Shown in pieces: positions 1-5,516 of a stretch of 5,857 nucleotides of DNA. A model generated the notes under the pieces. That model had not been told where the DNA came from. It was given only the letters and a program-made list of their open reading frames with translations, and made no database searches. Within the stretch, counting starts at the first letter, position 1. Every line of letters begins with the position of its first letter. The stretch spans positions 1-5,857 of the forward strand of contig CAYMTN010000301.1 in NCBI GenBank assembly GCA_964393335.1, given 5' to 3'. A program made the translations under genes and the position numbers. The stretch comes from CAYMTN01 sp964393335 (lineage in GTDB: Bacteria; Chloroflexota; Anaerolineae; Aggregatilineales; Aggregatilineaceae).

Positions 1-1
1 C

Positions 2-424
2 GTGACAGTCGTCATCGAGCCGCAAGTCAGCACGCATCCCTTCGAGGACGTACCCGTCGAGATCACCGGCCTGGACCCGACACAGTTCCGCACCAGCGGG
101 CTGGCGGATACCGTGACCGTGTTCGTCAGCGGGCCGCCCAACCAACTGCCGACGCTGGACAATGTGCGCGTGGTCGTGGACCTGAGCGGGCTGTCCGCCG
201 GGAACCACCAGGTCAAACCGCAGGGCCTGATCATCGGCATGGACGATACCAGCGCGCTGAGCGTGAGCGTCAGCCCGGCTGAGCTGAGCGTGACCATCGA
301 GGCGTTGAATCCCACGCCGACGCCCAGCCCGACGCCGACGCCGACCCAGGAGCCGGCGGTCGTGCCCAAACTGGCGCAGCCCAGCCCCACCCCCACGCTG
401 GCCCCGGCCACCAAGCCGGGTTAA
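2..424 (+). CDS. YbbR-domain protein (CdaR-like), C-terminal part; 5' end outside window
   Basis: The 140 visible codons begin in the middle of a domain, so this is the end of a longer gene; the GTG at position 2 is probably not the start. Residues 1-101 resemble YbbR repeats: alternating beta strands, a 'V-x-V-x-G-P-x-x-x-L' strand near residues 39-51, a 'VDLSGLSAGNHQVKP' stretch (about 59-73), and a closing 'V-S-P-A-E-L-S-V-T-I' strand near 90-99. In the known family, CdaR is a membrane-anchored extracytoplasmic protein that modulates the diadenylate cyclase CdaA, usually encoded next to it; cdaA would be expected to the left of this window. Residues from about 104 form a Thr/Pro-rich tail of TP and SP units, probably a disordered extracellular linker. 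No LPxTG sorting motif or terminal membrane helix follows. The next gene starts 21 nt later on the same strand, suggesting co-transcription. YbbR assignment is fairly confident; the CdaR role is inferred. Confidence 0.75.
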   Translation: MTVVIEPQVSTHPFEDVPVEITGLDPTQFRTSGLADTVTVFVSGPPNQLPTLDNVRVVVDLSGLSAGNHQVKPQGLIIGMDDTSALSVSVSPAELSVTIEALNPTPTPSPTPTPTQEPAVVPKLAQPSPTPTLAPATKPG

Positions 425-445
425 GTCGATAGGAGTCTTGCACAC

Positions 446-721
446 ATGCCAAGCAGCGATCAACTCATCACGTGGCTGGTCATCGGCGCGCTGGCGGGAG
501 CCGCCGCCGGGTCGCTGGTCCGCCGCAAGCTGTATTTTTACGAGATCGTGCTGGCCGGGCTGCTGGGTGCAGTCGTCGGTGGCTTCATCGTCGAGGCGCT
601 CAACATCGACCTGCCGGATGCGTCGATCACGATTACCATCGGCGACCTGATCACGGCCTTCATCGGCGCGGCGATGGTGATTGGCTTCGCGGAGATCATC
701 GTCGGGACGCGCCGCACCTAA
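446..721 (+). CDS. Transglycosylase-associated (YeaQ/GlsB-family) small membrane protein
   Basis: This is a 91-aa, strongly hydrophobic protein with three predicted membrane helices: about residues 7-25, 32-52 and 64-86. Glycine-rich helix faces such as G14-A-L-A-G, G38-L-L-G-A and G45-G resemble the Pfam Transgly_assoc family (YeaQ, YmgE, GlsB). A short positively charged loop (R26-R-K) lies between helices 1 and 2, and a basic tail (T88-R-R) ends the protein. Family length is typically 80-90 aa, so it appears complete. The exact function is unknown; members are linked to envelope stress and despite the name have no shown transglycosylase activity. The ATG is preceded by AGGAG at 431-435 with a 10-nt spacer, a little long but acceptable. 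It follows the YbbR gene closely and is probably in the same operon. Confidence 0.75.
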   Translation: MPSSDQLITWLVIGALAGAAAGSLVRRKLYFYEIVLAGLLGAVVGGFIVEALNIDLPDASITITIGDLITAFIGAAMVIGFAEIIVGTRRT

Positions 722-742
722 GGGCAAGTTTGAGACACACCC

Positions 743-791
743 TTTGAATGTTGGGCGCAGCAAGCAGCGCCCCTACGGAAAAACATTCAAA
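743..791. repeat. Nested palindromic element (repeat-like hairpin)
   Basis: A perfect 10-bp inverted repeat, TTTGAATGTT (743-752) and AACATTCAAA (782-791), encloses a second perfect 6-bp stem, GGGCGC (753-758) and GCGCCC (767-772), with an 8-nt loop. The 'GCGCCCCTACGG' on the right of the inner stem resembles the dispersed palindromic 'GTAGGGGCGC...GCGCCCCTAC' repeats found between genes in many high-GC and Chloroflexota genomes; that likeness is from memory, not a search. The left copy lacks the matching CCGTAG, so it may be a decayed copy. It begins 22 nt after the stop of the small membrane protein gene and could act as a 3' mRNA-stabilising or weak termination hairpin, although no T-run follows it on the + strand. 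Confidence 0.6.
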
Positions 792-865
792 CCATCAGAC
801 TCATGCGTGCACTAGCGCCTGTTCCATTGAGAAAGAATTTAAACGCAACCTTCACTGCATTTTTA

Positions 866-893
866 TTGGGAATTAATTTCGGGGCGGTATCCT
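866..893 (+). promoter_or_regulatory. Possible promoter for the structured intergenic RNA
   Basis: TTGGGA (866-871) and TATCCT (888-893) are separated by 16 bp, and each matches the sigma-70 consensus at 4 of 6 positions. A local AT-rich patch (860-879) surrounds the first box. Transcription would begin near 900, at the base of the first hairpin. This is weak evidence on its own; its position relative to the hairpins and terminator is what makes it worth noting. Confidence 0.25.
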
Positions 894-1053
894 GGTGTTA
901 TCAGGTGAGGGCAAGACCCTGCCTGACCAACCCAGGTATCCACAGGACAGTGCATATTACCCGTATGCTCCCCACCCCCACCTGACCCACCTTTTGGGCT
1001 GTCCTGAGATACGACGAGGGAAGGAGTCCCCGCCCCTTCCCTTCCTTTTTTTT
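891..1053 (+). ncRNA. Candidate small RNA or leader: two hairpins plus intrinsic terminator
   Basis: No convincing protein-coding frame covers this stretch, but it is rich in pairing. Hairpin I: CCTGG (891-895) with CCAGG (932-936), TCAGG (901-905) with CCTGA (922-926), and AGGG (908-911) with CCCT (917-920), loop CAAGA. Hairpin II: GTATC (936-940) plus CAGGACAG (943-950) pair with CTGTCCTG (999-1006) plus GATAC (1008-1012). Its 48-nt apical region holds a small stem GCATA/TATGC (952-956/964-968) and then a C-rich single-stranded stretch (about 969-993). A terminator follows immediately. Hairpins then a terminator, with a C-rich loop that could pair with G-rich Shine-Dalgarno sequences, fit a trans-acting small RNA. 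The alternative is a 5' leader or attenuator for der. It does not match 6S, SRP, tmRNA or RNase P RNA as I know them. The transcript is inferred, not shown. Confidence 0.4.
1016..1053 (+). terminator. Intrinsic (Rho-independent) terminator
   Basis: GGGAAGG (1018-1024) pairs perfectly with CCTTCCC (1035-1041). The stem extends by A1017-T1042 and a G1016-T1043 wobble, and the loop is 10 nt. It is followed by TTCC and an uninterrupted run of eight T (1046-1053), the classic + strand arrangement. It lies about 295 nt after the small membrane protein gene and upstream of the der promoter. It could therefore end the YbbR operon's read-through transcript, end an independent small RNA, or attenuate a longer der transcript. 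Confidence 0.75.
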
Positions 1054-1074
1054 CCAGCGTCCACACAACCGCCC

Positions 1075-1103
1075 TTCTCACTACGCCGCGACCCTGTTAG
1101 AAT
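1075..1103 (+). promoter_or_regulatory. Promoter for der (sigma-70 type, extended -10)
   Basis: TTCTCA (1075-1080, 4 of 6 to the -35 consensus) and TAGAAT (1098-1103, 5 of 6 to the -10 consensus) are spaced by exactly 17 bp. A TGT directly before the -10 gives an extended -10 element (1095-1103). It sits just after the intrinsic terminator and would start transcription near 1110, leaving a leader of about 30 nt before the der start codon. This arrangement makes der transcriptionally independent of the genes to its left. Confidence 0.5.
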
Positions 1104-1141
1104 CAGTTGACTGTTCCCTAATTGAAACCCGGTGAGTCACC

Positions 1142-2532
1142 ATGAAAAAACCCCTTGTTGCCCTGGTCGGGCGGCCTAATGTTGGAAAATCGGCGCTGTT
1201 CAACCGGCTGGTCGGCCAGCGTAAAGCCGTCGTCTCCGAGGTGCCCGGCACGACGCGCGACCGCATCATCGACGAAGCGGACTGGAACGGCGCGATCTTT
1301 GACGTGGTCGATACCGGCGGCCTGGAGGTCTACCAGCCGAAGCAGGACCCCAACGAGCCGGTCAGCCCGCTGGAAGAAGGCAGCCGCGATTTTGTGCCGG
1401 AGATTCGCGCGCAGGCCATGCTCGCCATCCAGGAAGCGGACGTGATCGTGCTGGTCGTGGACGCGGTCCAGGGTGTGACCGCCGCCGACGAGGAGATCAC
1501 CGACATTCTGCGCCGCACGGATACGCCGGTCATCATCGCCGCCAACAAAGCCGACAACCCCGCCCGCCGCGAGGACACCTTCGAGTTTTACGGACTGGGC
1601 ATAGGCGAGGTTTTCGCGGTATCGGCGCTGCACGGCACGGGTACGGGCGATCTGCTCGATGCGGTGGTCGCCGCGCTGCCCTTCCGCGCGGAAGAGAATT
1701 ACGACGCGGACGACGATACGATCAAGATCGCCATCGTCGGGCGGCCCAATGTCGGCAAAAGCTCGCTGCTCAACCGGCTGCTGGGCCAGGAACGCGCCAT
1801 CGTCAGCCCGGTCGCCGGGACGACACGCGACGCGGTCGATACGCAGCTCACCTGGGAAGGCATGCCGATCACGTTGATCGACACGGCGGGCATCCGGCGG
1901 CGCGGCAGGATCGCGCCCGGCGTCGAAAAATACAGCGTGCTGCGCGCCCACCAGGCCATCGAACGAGCCGACGTGGTGCTGCTGTTGATCGACGCGGTAG
2001 ACGGCATCACGCAGCAGGACGCGCACATCGCCGGTATGATCATCGACGAGATGAAAAGCACGGTCGTGATCGTCAACAAGTGGGACGCCATCGAAAAAGA
2101 CACGCACACCATCAACGAGCACACCGACGAGGTCCGCCAAAAACTGGCGTTTATGCCATACGTGCCGGTGCTGTTCATCAGCGCCAAAACCGGGCAGCGC
2201 ATCCATACGGTGCTGGAAGCCGCCGTGCGCGTGCAGGAAGAACGGCTGGTGCGCATCCCCACCAGTGAGTTGAACAAGATCATCCGCGAGGCGATGCTGC
2301 GCCACGCGCCGCACACCAAACAACCGCGCCCGCTGAAAATCTTCCTGGCGCAGCAGGTGCGCGTCGATCCGCCGACCTTCCTGTTACACGTCAACGATCC
2401 CAAACTGCTGCATTTCACCTACGAGCGTTACCTGGAAAACCAGATTCGCCGCGTCTACCCCTTNNNNNNNNNNGGACGCCGATCCGCATCAGCGTGCGCA
2501 AGCGCAGCGACCGGAGCAAAGCAAAGGGATAA
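1142..2532 (+). CDS. der: GTPase Der (EngA), ribosome assembly; frame broken by an N gap near the C-terminus
   Basis: Der binds the 50S subunit and uses two tandem GTPase domains in late large-subunit maturation. Domain 1: G1 GRPNVGKS at residues 10-17, GTTRD 36-40, DTGG 57-60, NKAD 135-138, SAL 161-163. Domain 2: GRPNVGKS 200-207, GTTRD 226-230, DTAG 247-250, NKWD 312-315, SAK 347-349. A KH-like C-terminal domain follows from about residue 354. The ATG is preceded by GGTGAG (1131-1136) with a 5-nt spacer. Codon 440 (Pro) ends at 2461; ten Ns then put the rest out of frame. In the frame starting at 2476 the sequence reads TPIRISVRKRSDRSKAKG and stops at 2530-2532, which is the canonical Der ending, so the real protein is about 461 aa. 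Reading straight through the Ns gives a false tail to 2575. Domain 1 has a longer switch II loop (residues 60-100) than E. coli Der. Confidence 0.96.
2464..2473. other. Assembly gap of ten Ns inside der
   Basis: Ten consecutive undetermined bases lie between the codon for Pro440 and the GGACGCC that resumes the gene. The flanking frames are incompatible with ten bases. The usual Der sequence at this place, YPFEGTPIR, would need five missing bases (the last base of Phe, three of Glu, the first of Gly). The gap length is therefore most likely a placeholder, not a measurement. Confidence 0.98.
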
Positions 2533-2536
2533 GCGG

Positions 2537-2587
2537 GCCGCTTCCGGCAAAGGAGCGCTGGCCAACGGCGGGTAACACCGGCAGCGC
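2537..2587. terminator. Weak terminator candidates between convergent der and asparagine synthetase genes
   Basis: Two short hairpins fill the space between the two facing stop codons: GCCG (2537-2540) with CGGC (2545-2548) around a CTTC tetraloop, and GCGCTG (2555-2560) with CAGCGC (2582-2587) around a 21-nt loop. Neither has a T-run on either strand, so factor-independent termination is not well supported. They may stabilise 3' ends or simply reflect the high GC content. Confidence 0.25.
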
Positions 2588-2597
2588 CCCCCGTCGA

Positions 2598-4553
2598 TCA
2601 GCGCACATGGGCCGCCGCCAGCAGGTCAGCAGGAGTCAGGCGGCCCGCCAGCGAGAGGCTGCCGTCGATGTACAGCGCGTGCCACAGTTGGAAGACCAGC
2701 AGCGGCCACAGCGTCCACAGCTCGTAGCGGCGTTTGCTCATGTGATCGTCCACCAGCCGCGTCACGGCTTCGGGGCGGAAAAACCCGGATGCCTCGATTC
2801 GCTCCGGCGCGAGAAACGTGCGTACCAGTGGATTCAACACGGTGCGCAGCCATTCCGAGCTGGGCGGCATGAACCCCCACTTGGGGCGCGCCAGCACCGA
2901 CGCCGGTACCAGGTCGGCGACGGCGTCTTTTAGCACGCGTTTGACGTCCCCCCGGCGCAGCTTGTATCCCAGCGGAATGCCGAGCGCCATCTCGACCAGC
3001 AGGTGATCCTCAAATGGGGCGCGGGCCTCGACCGACATCGCCATCGTCGCTTTGTCCACGCGCATGTTGCTGTCTTCCGGAATCCACAGGTTCAGGCTGG
3101 TGAACGCCACGCGGTCGGCAAAACGATTGGTACGCGGCGCAGTGACCAACGGGCGGACCGCCGCGTCGACGACAGGCAGCGCGCGATCCGCCAGCACGCG
3201 ATCGCGCATCACGTCCGGCAGCCGCCCCAATTCAAACATGTGCTTCCAGTGCAGATAACGCACGACCGGATCGGTATCGCGCGATTTGTAGGCCAGCTTG
3301 CGCACCTTGTCCAGCCGGGCAGGCGCGCGTTCGAGCAGCGGCGTCAGCACGCTGTTACGCAGCAGCGCCGGAATGGCCAGGTAGCGCTCCAGCACCCGGT
3401 CCGCCGTATAGGCCGGATAACCGGCGAACAGCTCATCACTCGAATCGCCGCTCAGCAGCACGGGCACCCCGTTGGACCGTGCCAGCGCCGCCACGTACGC
3501 CGTCTGGATCAACGACGGCTGCGCGACCGGTTCGTCCAGCGCGTACACCAGGTACGGGAACAACTCGGCCAGCGCTTGCTCGCGGATCGTGATCGTGTGG
3601 TGCTGCGCGCCCAAAAACGCCGCCGCTTCTGCGGCATACCGTGTATCAACGTTGAACTTGGCATCGCTGTCGCTGCCCGGCGGCATCTCGAACCCGACCG
3701 TGAAACTCTGCACCGGCTGGTTCATGGCACGGCTGACAATCGCAGCGACAGCGGTCGAATCCAGCCCCCCGCTGAGGAACACACCAATCGGGACATCGCT
3801 CATCATGCGCATCTCGACCGCTTCGACCAGCGCCTCGCGCACGCGGCGCACCGTCTCCGCGTAACTGCCCGGCGCGGTGCGTGTATCCATCTGCGGCTGC
3901 CAGTAGCGCGTGCTGTGATGTGCCGCGCGGCTCACGACCATCATCTCGCCAGGAGCGAATTTGTGCACACCCTCGAACATAGTCATCGGCGGCGCGGCAT
4001 AACCCAGCGTCAGGTAATATACCAGCGCATCCGGGTTCACGGCACGCCGCAGCGCCGGGTATTCGAGCAGCCCCTTGATCTCGGACGCAAAGAGGAACAC
4101 GTCCCCCACCCAGGCGTAATACAGCGGCTTTTCGCCCAGTCGATCCCGCGCCAGCAGCAGGCGCTCGTTCCGTTCGTCCCACACACACAGCGCAAACATG
4201 CCGCGCAGCCGTTCGATCACGGCATCGCCCCACGCCTCGTACCCATGCACGATCACTTCGGTATCGGTACCGGTGCTGAACACGTGGCCCGCCGCCTGAA
4301 GCTCGGCGCGCAGCGCGGTGTAGTTATAGATTTCGCCGTTGAAGACGACCGCGACCGACCGGTCTTCGTTGAACACGGGCTGCACGCCCGCCGCCAGATC
4401 GATGATCGCCAGGCGGCCCGCGCCAAATGCCAGCGGCCCGTGATGGTATGTCCCGTATCCGTCGGGGCCGCGATGCGCCAGCCGGTCGGCCATGCGCTCG
4501 ATCAGGGCCGGGTCCGCGCCACGAGGGTCAAACTGCCCGTAAATGCCACACAT
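2598..4553 (-). CDS. asnB: Asparagine synthase (glutamine-hydrolysing), AsnB type
   Basis: This enzyme makes asparagine from aspartate, ATP and glutamine-derived ammonia in the cytoplasm. The start at 4553 gives MCGIYG, leaving Cys2 as the N-terminal nucleophile after Met removal. A start at 4565 would add four residues and bury it, with an AGG directly abutting that ATG. Class II glutaminase domain, about residues 2-190: HRGPDG (27-32), FNGEIYN (71-77), GTDTE (95-99), and RDRLGEKPLYY (136-146). Synthetase domain: PP-loop SGGLDS (261-266), DEPVAQPS (340-347), SGDSSDELFAGY (368-379), EARAPFEDH (509-517) and RPKWGF (556-561). At 651 aa it is nearer the longer Bacillus AsnB/AsnO type than the 554-aa E. 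coli form. The 'SGDSSDE' segment differs from the common 'SGDGGDE' but keeps the acidic residues. It stands alone, convergent with der and downstream of the FHA gene. The family is certain; such paralogues sometimes amidate other substrates in polysaccharide or peptide clusters, but nothing nearby suggests that. Confidence 0.95.
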   Translation of the reverse strand: MCGIYGQFDPRGADPALIERMADRLAHRGPDGYGTYHHGPLAFGAGRLAIIDLAAGVQPVFNEDRSVAVVFNGEIYNYTALRAELQAAGHVFSTGTDTEVIVHGYEAWGDAVIERLRGMFALCVWDERNERLLLARDRLGEKPLYYAWVGDVFLFASEIKGLLEYPALRRAVNPDALVYYLTLGYAAPPMTMFEGVHKFAPGEMMVVSRAAHHSTRYWQPQMDTRTAPGSYAETVRRVREALVEAVEMRMMSDVPIGVFLSGGLDSTAVAAIVSRAMNQPVQSFTVGFEMPPGSDSDAKFNVDTRYAAEAAAFLGAQHHTITIREQALAELFPYLVYALDEPVAQPSLIQTAYVAALARSNGVPVLLSGDSSDELFAGYPAYTADRVLERYLAIPALLRNSVLTPLLERAPARLDKVRKLAYKSRDTDPVVRYLHWKHMFELGRLPDVMRDRVLADRALPVVDAAVRPLVTAPRTNRFADRVAFTSLNLWIPEDSNMRVDKATMAMSVEARAPFEDHLLVEMALGIPLGYKLRRGDVKRVLKDAVADLVPASVLARPKWGFMPPSSEWLRTVLNPLVRTFLAPERIEASGFFRPEAVTRLVDDHMSKRRYELWTLWPLLVFQLWHALYIDGSLSLAGRLTPADLLAAAHVR

Positions 4554-4561
4554 AAATGAGG

Positions 4562-4568
4562 CCATCCT
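4562..4568 (-). promoter_or_regulatory. Ribosome binding site that sets the asparagine synthetase start
   Basis: On the - strand, AGGATGG (4568 to 4562) lies 8 nt before the ATG at 4553. For the other in-frame ATG at 4565 the AGG would directly abut the start codon, which is not workable. This spacing agrees with the need for cysteine directly after the initiator methionine. Confidence 0.55.
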
Positions 4569-4577
4569 GCGGTGAAA

Positions 4578-4643
4578 TGAAGCCAGACAGAGCCGCGATC
4601 CTACCGCCAGATGGAGGATTCTCCAAGAATCATGCTGGCTTCA
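4578..4643 (-). promoter_or_regulatory. Structured leader of the asparagine synthetase gene (inverted repeat)
   Basis: A perfect 9-bp inverted repeat, TGAAGCCAG (4578-4586) and CTGGCTTCA (4635-4643), encloses 48 nt. Inside, GATTCT (4617-4622) can pair with AGAATC (4626-4631) over a 3-nt loop, or GGAG (4613-4616) with CTCC (4621-4624) over a 4-nt loop; the two are mutually exclusive. On the - strand the structure ends 24 nt before the start codon, near the ribosome binding site. This position suits control of translation or early termination, or an operator for a dimeric repressor. No T-box consensus is present. Function is inferred from structure and position only. Confidence 0.4.
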
Positions 4644-4700
4644 GGGGCGGATTGGGGTGAGATGGTCGTACACACGCGGGCACTACACAAGTAACGAACA

Positions 4701-4738
4701 CGCCCGGATTAGCGGAGAATCGCGCATCAGCCTGGGCG
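4701..4738 (-). terminator. Possible terminator downstream of the FHA gene
   Basis: CGCCCGG (4701-4707) pairs with CC-T-GGGCG (4731-4738), giving seven base pairs with one bulged base. On the - strand the stem is followed by a moderately T-rich stretch (TGTTCGTTACTTG, 4700 to 4688), not a solid T-run. It lies about 30 nt after the stop of the FHA gene. If it works, it separates that gene from the asparagine synthetase gene downstream. Confidence 0.3.
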
Positions 4739-4769
4739 GGGGCGGCTGGTCACGCAGCAGGGCGCGCGG

Positions 4770-5288
4770 TCACTCGTCGTCCTCGATGGGCGCACGCATG
4801 AATGAAACACGCATCACCAGACGTCCGAGGCGCAGCTCGTCTTCGTTGCGCAGCACGCGCGGCTGGTAGGCGATCAGGCGCTGGCCGTTCAGATACGTAC
4901 CGTTGATGCTGCCCAGGTCCTGGACCATGACCGTGTCACTCTGGCGCGTGAGTTTGACGTGCCGCCGCGATACACCCAGCTCGACGGCGCGATATTCGGT
5001 CAGGTCAACGTCGACGATCTCATCTTCGAATGTCCGGCCTATCACACATTCCTCGGTGAAACGCGTCTCCAGGATCGCCAAGGCATCCCGCACGCGGATG
5101 CGCAGGATCGTTTGCTCGCCGAAGTAGGCGGTTCCCCAGCGGATCTGGTGCCGGAGATTATCATCGGGCGGCAGCGCGTGGGTTTGCGCCGACTGGGTGC
5201 CCGCCGGCAAGATCGCTCCACAGGCGTAACAATACGCCTCCTCAGCGGGATTCAGCTTGCCGCATGTCGGGCAGGTTTGTTGGGCCAT
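4770..5288 (-). CDS. Zinc-ribbon and FHA-domain protein
   Basis: This 172-aa cytoplasmic protein has two parts. Residues 1-26 form a zinc ribbon with C6-x-x-C9 and C20-x-x-C23 knuckles. After a flexible linker (about 28-50) comes an FHA domain (about 60-165) with the phosphothreonine-binding hallmarks: G84-R85, S107-R-R-H110, and N129-G130-T131 followed by N134-G135. All key residues are kept, so it should bind phosphothreonine peptides. The C-terminus is acidic (IEDDE). FHA proteins usually partner with Ser/Thr protein kinases, but none is visible here. The start is well supported: GGGGAGG (5303 to 5297) lies 8 nt before the ATG. It is on the same strand as, and about 215 bp upstream of, the asparagine synthetase gene. 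The true partner or target is unknown. Confidence 0.88.
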   Translation of the reverse strand: MAQQTCPTCGKLNPAEEAYCYACGAILPAGTQSAQTHALPPDDNLRHQIRWGTAYFGEQTILRIRVRDALAILETRFTEECVIGRTFEDEIVDVDLTEYRAVELGVSRRHVKLTRQSDTVMVQDLGSINGTYLNGQRLIAYQPRVLRNEDELRLGRLVMRVSFMRAPIEDDE

Positions 5289-5341
5289 GAGAAATGCCTC
5301 CCCGCTTGGTGTTTAGAGCACTATGTCAATTCCCCACTTCC

Positions 5342-5351
5342 ATTATAATAC
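5342..5351 (-). promoter_or_regulatory. Probable -10 region of the FHA gene promoter
   Basis: The - strand carries a perfect TATAAT (5347 to 5342), overlapping an extended -10 reading TGG-TATTAT. No good -35 box lies at the usual distance upstream, so an extended -10 promoter is the likelier type. Transcription would start near 5335, leaving a leader of about 47 nt. The sequence around it (about 5311-5392) is markedly AT-rich compared with the genes on either side. ATTATAAT is self-complementary, but the + strand has no fitting -35 either. Confidence 0.45.
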
Positions 5352-5451
5352 CATAGTTAACTTGCCACATCCTAAAGAATCTATGAATTTCGCGGCCAGT
5401 CACGCTGGTCCCACCCACCACACGCAGCCTCATTCATTAAGTCGTGGATTC

Positions 5452-5481
5452 TTGCCTCTACGGTTCCAATCACGGTAGGAT
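5452..5481 (+). promoter_or_regulatory. Possible promoter of the right-edge gene
   Basis: TTGCCT (5452-5457) and TAGGAT (5476-5481) are spaced by 18 bp, and each matches the sigma-70 consensus at 4 of 6 positions. They lie about 35 nt upstream of the ATG at 5517. This is a modest match, given mainly because the gene faces away from the FHA gene and needs its own promoter. Confidence 0.3.
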
Positions 5482-5516
5482 CAGGGACGTCTTCGACCTG
5501 CAACAAGGAACGCAGC

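Noticed and set aside
803..985. A 60-codon open frame on +
   Set aside because: It has no ribosome binding site or recognisable features and runs into the structured segment; the inverted repeats explain the region better.
891..1053. 6S RNA, SRP RNA, tmRNA or RNase P RNA
   Set aside because: The characteristic conserved segments of these RNAs are not present, and the hairpin layout does not form their known folds.
1107..1112. TTGACT as a -35 box for der
   Set aside because: At 16-18 bp downstream the sequence is CGGTGA-like with no -10 match, and it overlaps the ribosome binding site.
1118..2323. A 401-codon open frame on - opposite der
   Set aside because: It mirrors a perfectly conserved two-domain GTPase, and the Asp/Arg/His-rich product looks like a complement-strand artefact.
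2476..2575. Extended C-terminal tail of Der to the stop at 2573-2575
   Set aside because: It results from the out-of-frame ten-N gap; the conserved ending is in another frame and stops at 2532.
3003..4559. A 518-codon open frame on + covering almost all of the asparagine synthetase gene
   Set aside because: It is antisense to a gene with complete family motifs, its product is rich in Arg, His and Gln with no recognisable domain, and long antisense frames are expected in GC-rich DNA.
4554..4565. Start of the asparagine synthetase at the ATG at 4565
   Set aside because: It would put four residues (MASF) before MCGIYG and so block the N-terminal cysteine nucleophile, and the AGG abuts that ATG.
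4587..4612. T-box riboswitch in the asparagine synthetase leader, prompted by a GGCGGTAGGATCGCGG stretch on the - strand
   Set aside because: It only superficially resembles the T-box consensus (AGGGTGGNACCGCG), and no stem I or terminator/antiterminator pair of the usual size could be found.
5324..5329. Perfect - strand TTGACA as the -35 box of the FHA gene
   Set aside because: The sequence 16-18 bp downstream on the - strand is GC-rich (AGCGGG region) with no -10; the perfect TATAAT lies upstream instead.
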